NCBI GenBank assembly: GCA_040905705.1
Contig: JBBDQZ010000076.1
Location: 3,348-67,347, forward strand
Reading direction: 5' to 3'
Origin: JBBDQZ01 sp040905705
GTDB taxonomy: Bacteria > Bacteroidota > Rhodothermia > Balneolales > Natronogracilivirgulaceae
DNA: 64,000 nt
The notes under the pieces were generated by a model. The model was not told the DNA's origin. It did not search any database and saw only the letters and a program-made list of their open reading frames with translations. Positions 56,073-64,000 of this stretch are shown here, one piece after another (position 1 is the stretch's first letter; every line of letters begins with the position of its first letter). Both the position numbers and the translations under genes were made by a program.

Positions 56073-56930
56073 TTAGGTTACCGATAATAATGCAGCGGGA
56101 AATGCGCGTTCAAGCGGGAAGTTAAAGGAGTCTTCATCCGATTTCAGTCCCATTTTTTTCAGGGTATTCATTACTATGATCTCGGAGGAATCATCCAGGT
56201 AAGCACTGAGAGCTTCAAGCACTTTTTCGGAGTGATTTCCATAGACTATCACATGTTCGTGTAACCCTTCTATCCATGGAAGGTGTGAGGAATGTTGTAA
56301 CCAGAGATACGGTAAATCCAGGATATCTTCATAAGTGATGAAAGTGGCAGCCCGCAGTTTTCCAAGCAGAAAGGAGGAGATACTAATGATCTCGTTATAG
56401 GTTGAAATAGTGAGAAAAGATCCCCGGAACTGACTGTGTTTCATCCAGTAATGTCCTATTTGGAAATCGGAAAAAAGAAACTCATTCGGCACGCCGTTGA
56501 TCAGGGAGGCAAACGAATCAAGATGTTTTTTGCGTCTGACAGACAGAAGCTTGAAATCACGATTACTGAGTTCGTGCCATTGCGAGTCGTTATGCTGTGC
56601 TTCTGTACCCTGCATCAGGATATTTAAATGGGCTTCACGCTCATCTTTATTGTCGAAAACAGACTTGGGTATGATACTCCAGCATTCGTAATAGGGCGGC
56701 AAGATCAATCGTAAATCCGTGATCTCATATTCGGTGATGAGCTTCTGCATGGTGTCACAAACACCCGGGAAAGTGTCCGGATCACGGGTTGAAATAGACT
56801 GGACCAGGTTAAAGGAAAAGTCGATGGATCCGATACGTTTCAGTACACCCGGGCTGGACTGATGAGAAACCGCATAATAAAGCTTGTTTGCGTCAAAATT
56901 AACTCCGAGTCGTACATCCGGTTCCGGCAT
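56073..56930 (-). CDS. DUF3822-like protein
   Basis: A 285-residue soluble protein. Its position directly before rsmD and coaD is the usual place of DUF3822 genes in Bacteroidota, and the visible features fit: LGVNFDANKLYYAVS near the N-terminus, LRLILPPYYECWSIIPKSVF, and a C-terminal VIVYGNHSEKVLEALSAY. The family has been thought related to actin/hexokinase-type folds but its function is unknown. Translation is likely coupled to rsmD (3-bp gap). Confidence 0.75.
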   Translation of the reverse strand: MPEPDVRLGVNFDANKLYYAVSHQSSPGVLKRIGSIDFSFNLVQSISTRDPDTFPGVCDTMQKLITEYEITDLRLILPPYYECWSIIPKSVFDNKDEREAHLNILMQGTEAQHNDSQWHELSNRDFKLLSVRRKKHLDSFASLINGVPNEFLFSDFQIGHYWMKHSQFRGSFLTISTYNEIISISSFLLGKLRAATFITYEDILDLPYLWLQHSSHLPWIEGLHEHVIVYGNHSEKVLEALSAYLDDSSEIIVMNTLKKMGLKSDEDSFNFPLERAFPAALLSVT

Positions 56931-56940
56931 GACCTTCGGA

Positions 56941-57405
56941 TTAGTTCCAATTGGTTGCGTTCAAATACGTGGTTCGTTCAAGCGAACCGATGGCGTCATC
57001 GGTATCCGGATCTTCCAGTAAATAGATATTGGGCCTTAGTGTATCGTTCAATGTATATTGAAACCGGTTACCGGTTCGAGGAGAAAAGACTATAGAATCG
57101 GGATTGTATTGATCAGGAGGCATGAAAGCAAACAGAGAGTCTCCCATTGCAATCATATCATCATCGGTTTTCAACCAGGTTATCAGATCATCAAGCGATT
57201 CGGGAAATTCACCTTCCCTGCGCTGATGTTCAACCAGTGCATCGCGCACGACGGACATTCGGTGTCGTACATTATTGGTTATTTCTCTTTGTTCAATGAC
57301 TTGTTCATACGGGCTTACTATGGAATCGTACAATAACCATGCAAGAACTATAATTATTATAGCCAGTATGCTACTGATAATCTTGTTTCGGGCATCAATA
57401 TTCAT
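56941..57405 (-). CDS. Unrecognised membrane-anchored protein
   Basis: A 154-residue protein with one N-terminal helix (about 9-27, ISSILAIIIIVLAWLLY) and a periplasmic domain of about 125 residues. The segment HRMSVVRDALVEHQRREGEFPESLDDLI is reminiscent of the alpha-spine and following loop of type II pseudopilins, where a helix is followed by GxFPxSLxxL (quoted in parts: REGEFPESLDDLI). No prepilin peptidase site is evident, so it may be only pseudopilin-like. It sits 10 bp before the DUF3822-like gene. Confidence 0.7.
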   Translation of the reverse strand: MNIDARNKIISSILAIIIIVLAWLLYDSIVSPYEQVIEQREITNNVRHRMSVVRDALVEHQRREGEFPESLDDLITWLKTDDDMIAMGDSLFAFMPPDQYNPDSIVFSPRTGNRFQYTLNDTLRPNIYLLEDPDTDDAIGSLERTTYLNATNWN

Positions 57406-57785
57406 TCATTCATTATAAAGGGTGCTGAATTTCTGTTCGAATATGTTTAAAGCATACTCAAAAGACGAAAATACATCCGACTGTGAAGATATGCAACTGA
57501 ACATTCAATGTTGAGGGGATTTGTTGGAATCTTGCCGCTCTGTTCAGATCTTGTAATTTCCACGGAGAATGCTTTTCCCTTGAAAATGAGCACAGGTGTT
57601 GTTAATAATAGTACCCGTATCTACTGATGATAAAAGCTGTTAATCCGGATTATATGGGGCCATATCGCGTAATGTTTTCCTGGCGGAAGTAGTTCGGATG
57701 ACGGAAATATGCTGGGTTTTTTGTATGTTTAAAAGTTGTAACACGAATTGAATTTTAAATTTACTTATGTCAAATTGAATACAAA
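57406..57785. other. 380-bp intergenic region between divergent genes
   Basis: This AT-rich gap separates two divergently oriented unknown genes. I see no RNA gene, no convincing coding frame and no repeat. A 13-bp inverted sequence AACATTCAATGTT lies near 57503 and could be a regulator site; no clear TAnnTTTG box is present. Confidence 0.4.
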
Positions 57786-58145
57786 ATGCTCTATAGAGAA
57801 AAATTTTTTTACCTCTGCCATATTCCATTGAGTGCTGAAGGCCCGAGGGATGTAGAAATAGTTGATAAAGCTGGCGATTCCGAAGCATTTCCGGCGCTTT
57901 TTAAGAAATACGAAGAACTCAGGGCACATGCTTGTAATGAAGACGGGCTATATAGTGTGATTCGCGCAGATGCTATTTATATTTTATTACGTACAACGAC
58001 TATTGAACAGGCCAAAACAGATGCATTTGAAGAGGCACGTGCCAGCCTGATTACTAACCTTGAGCACAAAGTCATGCAGGAAAAGGATCAGAATGCGGTA
58101 CAGATTTTGAGAAATGTTCATAGTGTAGACCTGACCACTTCATAG
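57786..58145 (+). CDS. Unrecognised small protein
   Basis: A 119-residue soluble protein I do not recognise. It begins MLYREKFFYLCHIPLSAEG and has an alpha/beta pattern (YSVIRADAIYILLRTTT as strand, then a long charged helix EQAKTDAFEEARASLI). There is no signal or membrane segment. It is followed after 40 bp by a TPR protein and may form an operon with it and the RluA-type gene. Confidence 0.65.
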   Translation: MLYREKFFYLCHIPLSAEGPRDVEIVDKAGDSEAFPALFKKYEELRAHACNEDGLYSVIRADAIYILLRTTTIEQAKTDAFEEARASLITNLEHKVMQEKDQNAVQILRNVHSVDLTTS

Positions 58146-58185
58146 CACTTTTTCTTTTGTTGCTATAAGTAACGCTGAATTTATT

Positions 58186-58737
58186 ATGAACCATGGGCAC
58201 TCTACTTCGGTAAAAAAATACCTGTTACAGCTTTCCGAGGAGATTGTGGATCTTTCCAATGTGCTGGAATCCGCCGGAACACAAGAGGGTAATCAAAAAG
58301 TACATGCATCGGTGTCAAGATTGCGTGGGATCGGTGACGAATTGGTGGATCATCTGGAATTAACCAGTGGTGATGACCTTGCATTTGTCCAATTCATGAT
58401 GGGCTCGGTTTGCAGTTTATTGGGATTTTGGGGGAATGCGGAAAAATCTTACCGGCAGGCACTGGATCACTGGCCTGATCACATTGGAATTCTTAACGAA
58501 TTGTTTGATGCTCTGGTGGCACAACGAAAATATGATCAGGCGGAAAATATTATCATAAAAAGTATGAAATACGGAGGTGAAACACCTCCAATCCTTCGTA
58601 ATTACGCCGCGATTCTGGTACATCAAAAAAAATTAAATGAAGCAAAAGTGGTAATGTTCAATTGTCTGGCCAAATTTCCTGATGATCGGGAAAGCCGCGG
58701 GTTCCTGGAAAAGCTCGAGTTATCCTCACGGTGTTAA
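58186..58737 (+). CDS. TPR-repeat protein
   Basis: A 183-residue soluble protein. The N-terminal 60 residues are a helical pair (YLLQLSEEIVDLSNVLES). The rest consists of about three TPR-like units (GFWGNAEKSYRQALDHWPDH, ALVAQRKYDQAENIIIKSM, HQKKLNEAKVVMFNCLAKF). Such proteins scaffold protein-protein contacts. Its stop is 10 bp before the RluA-family start. Confidence 0.78.
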   Translation: MNHGHSTSVKKYLLQLSEEIVDLSNVLESAGTQEGNQKVHASVSRLRGIGDELVDHLELTSGDDLAFVQFMMGSVCSLLGFWGNAEKSYRQALDHWPDHIGILNELFDALVAQRKYDQAENIIIKSMKYGGETPPILRNYAAILVHQKKLNEAKVVMFNCLAKFPDDRESRGFLEKLELSSRC

Positions 58738-58747
58738 CCATCCGCTT

Positions 58748-59464
58748 ATGAAGCATAAACGACAATTTATTAGCTTGAATGCCCGGGTTCGGGCTGAAGT
58801 GATATTTGAGGATGCCTATTTGATCGCCGTGAATAAACCGGCAGGTGTCCTTACCGTACCCATTCCCGGAATGAGATCTGCCAATCTGCAAGAGTGTCTG
58901 AACACCTACCTTGAACCGCAAAAAAAAAGATCAAAAACGGTCCATCGTATAGACCGGTATACCAGCGGCGTGGTGATTTTTGCTAAAAACCGCAATGCAA
59001 GGGCTGATCTGATCGAACAGTTTCGAAATCATGAGCCGGCTCGCATTTATCTTGCACTGGTTCGGGGTACTCCTGATCCACCGGAAAACGAACTGGTTCA
59101 TTACATGAAGCGGGTCAAAGAAGGGTTTCGTAATGTGGTTGTGTCGAAGGATGATCCCGAAGGGAGCCGGGCAAGAATGTTGTATCGGGTGTTGGAACGT
59201 TACAAAAATACCAGTCTTGTGGAAGTGGCACTCGATACCGGCCTGAAAAATCAGATACGTGTACAATTGGCGGAGATTGGCCATCCAACCGTAGGTGACC
59301 GGCACTACAGACTTGATGAGCAGGAAGAAAAGTTGATCAACCGGCAAGCCTTGCATGCCTCACGCCTTGAATTCAGGCATCCTGTAAATGGCAAGATCAT
59401 AGGTATAGCCGCACCGATGCCCAAAGATATGAAACGATTGATTGCCAGTTACAAAAAGCTTTGA
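58748..59464 (+). CDS. RluA-family pseudouridine synthase
   Basis: A protein of about 238 residues that isomerises uridine to pseudouridine in rRNA or tRNA. The catalytic motif is HRIDRYTSGVVIFAK with its aspartate, preceded by AVNKPAGVLTVP; late motifs are LDTGLKNQIRVQLAEIG and GDRHYR. No S4 domain is present. The ATG at 58748 lies 10 bp after the TPR gene; an in-frame start at 58682 would overlap that gene. The target site cannot be told from sequence alone. Confidence 0.9.
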   Translation: MKHKRQFISLNARVRAEVIFEDAYLIAVNKPAGVLTVPIPGMRSANLQECLNTYLEPQKKRSKTVHRIDRYTSGVVIFAKNRNARADLIEQFRNHEPARIYLALVRGTPDPPENELVHYMKRVKEGFRNVVVSKDDPEGSRARMLYRVLERYKNTSLVEVALDTGLKNQIRVQLAEIGHPTVGDRHYRLDEQEEKLINRQALHASRLEFRHPVNGKIIGIAAPMPKDMKRLIASYKKL

Positions 59465-59581
59465 CAGGATCCTGTGCAGATGAATGACAAAAAATTGCCC
59501 GATTCCATAAACGAATGGACATGCTTAAGTGTTTAGATGTAAAGTTGCTGAATAGTATAAAAAAAAATCAAGGAGCATATT

Positions 59582-60076
59582 ATGAATGCCATTATTGAAA
59601 AATCCGACACAAAAATGAATATTGGAATATCTGATGAACACCGTGAAACTATTGCAAAAGCGCTTGGCCGTTTGCTGGCAAATTCTTACACCCTCTATTT
59701 AAAAACTCAGAATTACCATTGGAATGTCACTGGTATGAATTTTCATGCGCTACACGAAATGTTTGAAGAACAGTATACCGAGCTTGCTGGTGCGATTGAT
59801 GAAATTGCCGAGCGTATTCGTGCATTGGGACATTTTGCACCCGGTTCATTCAAAGCATTTGAAAAAATTTCCAGTGTGACAGATGAGGACGAGGTTCCTG
59901 ATGAAAGGTCAATGGTACAGAATCTTGTGGTTGATAATGAAACGGTTATCCGCATTTCCCGGGAAGTATTGTCGGCTTGCGAAAATGCCGGGGACGAGTC
60001 TACACTCGATCTTGTTACCGAACGGCTTAGAAACCATTCAAAAGTAGCATGGATGTTAAGAAGCCATTTGCAATAA
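59582..60076 (+). CDS. dps: Dps-family ferritin-like protein
   Basis: A 164-residue protein forming 12-mer cages that oxidise and store iron and protect DNA. The di-iron site spans the subunit interface: NYHWNVTGMNFHALHEMFEEQY (quoted in parts: YHWNVTGMNFHALHE) and DEIAERIRALG. There is no Lys-rich DNA-binding N-terminus beyond a short polar tail. The ribosome site AAGGAG lies 6 nt before the ATG. The gene appears monocistronic. Confidence 0.95.
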   Translation: MNAIIEKSDTKMNIGISDEHRETIAKALGRLLANSYTLYLKTQNYHWNVTGMNFHALHEMFEEQYTELAGAIDEIAERIRALGHFAPGSFKAFEKISSVTDEDEVPDERSMVQNLVVDNETVIRISREVLSACENAGDESTLDLVTERLRNHSKVAWMLRSHLQ

Positions 60077-60241
60077 TCACACCGTGATGGGTTTTTCGTT
60101 AACTCATATTCCTAAAAGTAATTCATATATTCAAATATCTGGTTCAAAGAATACTCCGAGTTTATTTACTAATACTAAAGTCTACAGATTTTATACCGCG
60201 AGGCACGCAAAAATCAAGAAAGTTTTAGTCATCGCATTTTT

Positions 60242-61768
60242 TTATTGAGATAGATATAGATAATACAAGGTTGTATCCTTAGTAGGGTCATCAAACTCAT
60301 CTGGATTCAACTCCGCCTCACCAATTTCTGTACCAAGTCCAATTTTGCCAATGGGATGGTTTCCGCCGGTAAAGTATTGTCTTGTGGCAAATTTAACGGA
60401 GGGCACCATCCCGGCCGGATCAAGTATCGCCAGGGCCAATATATATTCCCCTTTCGGTAAGGACCTGTCTGTTGTAAAGGTCCCTTCATTGGTCGTCACC
60501 GGGGCGGGAATATCATATTCCCGTGTTTGATCATTCCACTCTTCTCCCGGCATCCAATCCCGGATGTCAACATCACTAAATTGCTGTTTCCATGTTACTT
60601 CTCGAGATTCTGGATCAAGCAAACGCAGCTCCACGGGCCAGTCATAATAAAATGGGGCCGACCCTGAATTGGTTATGTCAAATGAAACGGTGAACGATTG
60701 ATCAATTTGTACCATCTTGGGATAGGTTACCTCTTCCAGAAGATAGCGGTATCCAAACGCCTTTTGGACCTGCTCGGCGCCCGCCTGAACCCTGGGATCA
60801 GTGTTATCATACTCGGCTATCCAACCCAGGCCGGTGGCGTGTGTTTTGCGTATCCAATCTATGACCCATTTTCGGTGAGATGGATCTTGCAAGGTCTCAC
60901 TTGGATTACTACCAGCTTGTATTTTATAGTCTCCCCAGTTATATGCAACTTCTCCCTCTATTGGGTGAGTTTCCCATCGATCTGGACACTTTTCCAGCAT
61001 CTGTTCTCCTTGAGAGTTTATCTGGTCCCAATGAGCAAAAGAATCCCAGTACCAACCGAATTGATATTCTTCAAATGTTTCATATGGCCTTCTTACCAGA
61101 ACCTTTTTATGTTGAAAGGCTGCGGCAAAGGCATCTCCCATCAATTTCTCGATTTCCTCAGTTGGCGCAGGAGTGTGGTGCTCGCCCCACAATCCAATCA
61201 AGCCCATCTGTACCCAGGCGATTCGGGGATCGTTGTCCCAGGCTTCTCCCAGTCGATGAATCAGGCGAACAAGCCTTTGTTTAAACTGCTCGCTACTGTA
61301 TGCTGGGTACATGTCAGTATTGTCGCCGTAACTAAGGCTGTCAAGTTCATTCGGGCCAGGTTTCATGTCCTCCGGCCAGTATTCATTTCCCGGTTTTGAA
61401 TCCCAGTCCAGGTAAACCCGGGGAATTACCTTAATATTTTTTTCTGATAATCCTTTCCACTTTTCATCACTAATCTTTTTGATCTGTTCAATGCCGTCAT
61501 TTGCATTTCGCTCCAGTTCATTCCACTTTAAATAACTACGAACGATTGTATTATAATGATGTTCATTAGGGTCCAAATCTACGTTTGGCCGAAATCCTTT
61601 TAGGGGATTGTTAATTCCTCGCTTAAGGGGGGCAGGGTTGATAACCACAATCTGTTCTTCGTTTTCGAATGTTATTCCTGACTGTGCAAAAAGCACCGAA
61701 GATGTAGTTATAATCAGACTTACAATAAATATCAGAACAGCAGTTAACTCTTTTTTCAACTTTTCCAC
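60242..61768 (-). CDS. Secreted DUF4832/DUF4874-type glycosidase-like protein
   Basis: A 508-residue exported protein. A signal peptide (about 1-29, ending SSVLFAQ) precedes a barrel-like domain (about 45-340) with NPLKGFRPN, YLKWNELER, RVYLDWDSKPG, WVQMGLIGLWGEHH and WIAEYDN, and then a beta-sandwich (about 345-500; FTVSFDITNSGSAPFYYDW). This arrangement of DUF4874 plus DUF4832 is seen in putative glycan-active proteins; the substrate is unknown. The start is GTG at 61766-61768. It is downstream of a DUF5060 protein on the same strand. Confidence 0.8.
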   Translation of the reverse strand: MEKLKKELTAVLIFIVSLIITTSSVLFAQSGITFENEEQIVVINPAPLKRGINNPLKGFRPNVDLDPNEHHYNTIVRSYLKWNELERNANDGIEQIKKISDEKWKGLSEKNIKVIPRVYLDWDSKPGNEYWPEDMKPGPNELDSLSYGDNTDMYPAYSSEQFKQRLVRLIHRLGEAWDNDPRIAWVQMGLIGLWGEHHTPAPTEEIEKLMGDAFAAAFQHKKVLVRRPYETFEEYQFGWYWDSFAHWDQINSQGEQMLEKCPDRWETHPIEGEVAYNWGDYKIQAGSNPSETLQDPSHRKWVIDWIRKTHATGLGWIAEYDNTDPRVQAGAEQVQKAFGYRYLLEEVTYPKMVQIDQSFTVSFDITNSGSAPFYYDWPVELRLLDPESREVTWKQQFSDVDIRDWMPGEEWNDQTREYDIPAPVTTNEGTFTTDRSLPKGEYILALAILDPAGMVPSVKFATRQYFTGGNHPIGKIGLGTEIGEAELNPDEFDDPTKDTTLYYLYLSQ

Positions 61769-61926
61769 TTTAATTCAACTTTTGATATGCATTGTGAAAT
61801 TTTATTTTTGCTGCGTTTTTATGGTTGCATATAAGATTCTATGTGTTCTTTTTTAAAGAATTTTCCAAATCAGTAATGTTGATACTCTTCCATGTCTGAC
61901 TTGTCCAATATTTAATAATCAATCAC

Positions 61927-63738
61927 TTATATTTTCCGAACCACAATAGCCCAGTCGGTATTTTTTTCGATCTCCGGGGCTTCAATTAAGCCAGATCCAC
62001 CCCCTTCAATAGTGGTCTCATACACATATTCCCCGGTTCTGGGATTGAACCATCGCACATTGTAATTACCATTATATTCACTCAGGTCGACCGAAATATC
62101 ATCAGCCGTTTTCTGGTAAAACACGTATACTTCACCTGGCGTATACAATACATAGTCGTCCTCTTTTTCAGTCAGCTCATCCTCCGGATGCATTAAGCGG
62201 ACGGGCAATTCATTCTCTTCAAAAAACTGCAGCAGGTACCGGCATTGATCCCAAAACAGATCACGAGACCGCCAATCTTCTGCTGAGAGGTCAGAATGCT
62301 CATTTTGGTATCCAAAATACCACTCTATGCCCCAGGCGCCGCCCATAAAAGATCCCCATAAAGCGTTTTGGCGGGCATTATCGTGATCGGGATTTACATT
62401 ATCGGGTACGAGAGAATAGCGGTGATCCCCGGGCTCGTCAACGGCCACAGCCCATGGTTGCCCAGCATCTGCTGATTTTCTTCTCCATTCCAATACGGCA
62501 TCATGTACATGGCCAAAATCCTCTCGGTGGGTCTGTATTGATGGACCTGTGAGCTTACTTTTAGAGCCCAGCAGGTCATCAAAGGGAACCCCGTTGTGAA
62601 TCACAATATGGCGGGGGTAGGGGTCGTTCTCATGAAAAAATTCAGTCATGATGCTTCGTTGGTGGGTAAACTGTGGTGGGGTATGGTGGTTATCGACCCA
62701 CTCTCCGTTTTCTTCGCCGAGGTTCCAATTCAGCGCCAGATGGTGTCCAAACCGGGCAATTAATTCCCGGTAATAGAGCTTTCTCATAGCACCAACGCCA
62801 CCGTTGTCTAATAGGCCCTGGTTCTCAACTTCCTGTGTCTTGAAGTGCAGGAATATTCCCAGCCTGTCCGCATGTTCAAATACGATCTCCCACTGGTCAA
62901 GCTTTGACACATCAAAACGATCATGGGTAGTGTAGTCGGTATGAGGAAAGACGTTGTGATCATCCCCTTCCGTACTGAGGGTGAGAAACGATACGGCATT
63001 TAATCCTTCAGAGGCCAAATAATTTAGAGCTCCGATGATTCCTTTTCCTTTGCCTTTCTGCCATGTGGGATCTCCCTGTGTCCAGTCCTTTACATGAGGT
63101 GCCCATGACTTGACCAGATTGTCTTTGCGGCCGTCATCATGAAAAGTACCATCAAAATCTTCATAGGCCAGGAAATTTTCCGGTGAATCGGCGCCAACTT
63201 TCAGGAAGGGTTCTCCGGTTTCAGCAAACTCCAAGTAATGTTTCCCCACGTATTCCAGCCGTCCTTTTGAGCGGAAGTCGCGGCCGGATTTATCACTTGC
63301 TTGAATGATAAACTCACCGACTGCTCCATCCATATACTCTCCACTGACACCGGTATCTTGTTGCTCACTAACCGCCGAAAATTGTCCTTTTCGAAAATTT
63401 ACCTTGTAAATCCATCGCCCTGTTTCATCCGGGGCAAAATGGACACGCCATTTGTTCCCACTTGAGGCCGACGTATTGGCCGCCTTTCCATCAGCTGCAT
63501 AATACCCTGGCTTATTATACTGTTTTCCTGATTTCGGATGTGTAAATGTTACATTCAATCGATAGTGCAGAAATGGATTGAATTGGTCCTGCTCACTGAC
63601 CACCGGGCCATCAAAGGTGAGGGTAACTTTGTGCCACTTTTTTAATTCACCAGTTAAATCAGGTTCTGCATCAACGGATTGTGCAATGCAAAAATTAGGG
63701 ATAACCAGTAAAAGAAATACAATTATAAAGTTTTTCAT
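61927..63738 (-). CDS. Secreted DUF5060 glycosidase-like protein with collagen-binding-like tail
   Basis: A 603-residue exported protein. After a signal peptide (about 1-19, PNFCIAQ) comes a DUF5060 beta domain (about 30-135; WHKVTLTFDGP), then a TIM-barrel-like catalytic region (about 160-500) with WNLGEENGEW, whose glutamates could be the acid/base, and AVDEPGDH, a possible nucleophile; WGSFMGGAWGIEWYFGYQ closes it. The C-terminal 90 residues (YVLYTPGEVYVFY, VRWFNPRTGEY) resemble the putative collagen-binding domain common after such barrels. It probably cleaves a polysaccharide. It is unusually rich in Trp, His and Asp. Confidence 0.83.
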   Translation of the reverse strand: MKNFIIVFLLLVIPNFCIAQSVDAEPDLTGELKKWHKVTLTFDGPVVSEQDQFNPFLHYRLNVTFTHPKSGKQYNKPGYYAADGKAANTSASSGNKWRVHFAPDETGRWIYKVNFRKGQFSAVSEQQDTGVSGEYMDGAVGEFIIQASDKSGRDFRSKGRLEYVGKHYLEFAETGEPFLKVGADSPENFLAYEDFDGTFHDDGRKDNLVKSWAPHVKDWTQGDPTWQKGKGKGIIGALNYLASEGLNAVSFLTLSTEGDDHNVFPHTDYTTHDRFDVSKLDQWEIVFEHADRLGIFLHFKTQEVENQGLLDNGGVGAMRKLYYRELIARFGHHLALNWNLGEENGEWVDNHHTPPQFTHQRSIMTEFFHENDPYPRHIVIHNGVPFDDLLGSKSKLTGPSIQTHREDFGHVHDAVLEWRRKSADAGQPWAVAVDEPGDHRYSLVPDNVNPDHDNARQNALWGSFMGGAWGIEWYFGYQNEHSDLSAEDWRSRDLFWDQCRYLLQFFEENELPVRLMHPEDELTEKEDDYVLYTPGEVYVFYQKTADDISVDLSEYNGNYNVRWFNPRTGEYVYETTIEGGGSGLIEAPEIEKNTDWAIVVRKI

Positions 63739-63820
63739 ATGTTAATGTATTTATTATTGTTAATAATTAAGTGTTTACAAGGTAAATTTTTTCATCAGAT
63801 CCGATACCTCAAAATCTATT

Positions 63821-64000
63821 TCATGGCCCGCAAAATCCTAGTCCTTTGAAACCAGTTAAACAAATTTCATCTGAGGTCAGCTCACCCTCTCTGTTTCTTT
63901 TGCCATGGAACCAGGAACCAAATACAAAATCTATCCCATATTGTTCACCCAGTTGCCTGCCCCGCGAAAAGAGTCTCCAATACAGGTGCCCCGCTGCGTT
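63821..64000 (-). CDS. C-terminal end of an unrecognised gene (cut by the right edge)
   Basis: An open minus-strand frame of 59 codons enters from the right edge and stops at TGA (63821-63823). It encodes an aromatic- and glycine-rich tail (GHLYWRLFSRGRQ, YGIDFVFGSWFHGKRN, GFKGLGFCGP). I cannot name the family. Its position before two secreted glycosidase-like genes on the same strand suggests a related enzyme. A gap of 82 bp separates it from the DUF5060 gene. Confidence 0.55.
   Translation of the reverse strand, partial: NAAGHLYWRLFSRGRQLGEQYGIDFVFGSWFHGKRNREGELTSDEICLTGFKGLGFCGP

Noticed and set aside
57640..57888. 82-codon minus-strand frame across the divergent gap
   Set aside because: It overlaps the start of a more plausible plus-strand gene and its product looks random.

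Overview
The window is chromosomal core DNA from a Gram-negative member of the Bacteroidota/FCB group. The clues are a secreted protein with a type IX secretion (T9SS) C-terminal sorting domain, the T9SS regulator PorX, a PorQ-like protein, LptD, an MCE/Mla-type lipid transport operon, a DUF3822-like gene beside rsmD and coaD, and a few promoter-like TAnnTTTG boxes. A DivIVA-domain protein and the general gene set fit the Balneolota/Rhodothermota side of the group, but that placement is inference. Coding density is high. I see no insertion sequence, phage, integrase, CRISPR array or rRNA operon. There is one tRNA (Leu, UAG) and one RNase P RNA.

Layout. 1-1.4 kb: 5' part of ahcY and a thioredoxin-like protein (minus). 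1.6-7.1 kb: a plus-strand group of VTC-domain polymerase, DUF4956 membrane protein and HlyD-type adaptor, followed by a T9SS-sorted putative metallopeptidase. 7.2-13.2 kb (minus): comEC, an acidic unknown protein, purine nucleoside phosphorylase, DivIVA, YggS. 13.4-15.4 kb (plus): Nif3-like protein, a zinc-ribbon-family protein without cysteines, RNase P RNA. 15.5-21.5 kb (minus): smpB, a lipoprotein, an M50 protease, arginine deiminase, a large tandem glycosyltransferase. 21.6-26.9 kb (plus): prfC with a candidate leader ORF, a ComEA-like protein, porX, tsaE and a small unknown. 26.9-28.9 kb (minus): Na+/solute symporter with thiamine diphosphokinase. 29-31.3 kb (plus): nrnA and a degenerate HtrA-like lipoprotein. 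31.3-32.5 kb (minus): crotonase and cutA. 32.7-37.6 kb (plus): tRNA-Leu, tig-clpP-clpX and an orphan histidine kinase. 37.6-41.7 kb (minus): a LysM/RlpA-like protein, TPR protein, aroC, porQ. 41.8-48.4 kb (plus): mlaE-mlaF-mlaD-like genes, a PpiD-like chaperone, ribD, riboflavin synthase. 48.4-57.4 kb (minus): lptD, ROK kinase, FtsB-like protein, YraN, an FmdB-like protein, aminotransferase, coaD, rsmD, a DUF3822-like protein, a membrane-anchored unknown. 57.8-60.1 kb (plus): two small unknowns, an RluA-type synthase, dps. 60.2-64 kb (minus): two secreted glycosidase-like proteins (DUF4832; DUF5060 with a collagen-binding-like tail) and the C-terminal end of a third gene.

Connections. Several genes serve the cell envelope: LptD, the MCE transporter, the PpiD-like chaperone, the LysM protein, PorX and PorQ. 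Protein quality control is also well represented: tig-clpP-clpX, smpB, the M50 protease and the HtrA-like lipoprotein. ComEC and ComEA point to natural DNA uptake. The most unusual signals are the VTC/DUF4956/HlyD group, a pseudo-protease lipoprotein, repeated loss of structural zinc ligands in three unrelated families, a possible translationally coupled leader ORF in front of prfC, and a symporter transcribed directly behind thiamine diphosphokinase.
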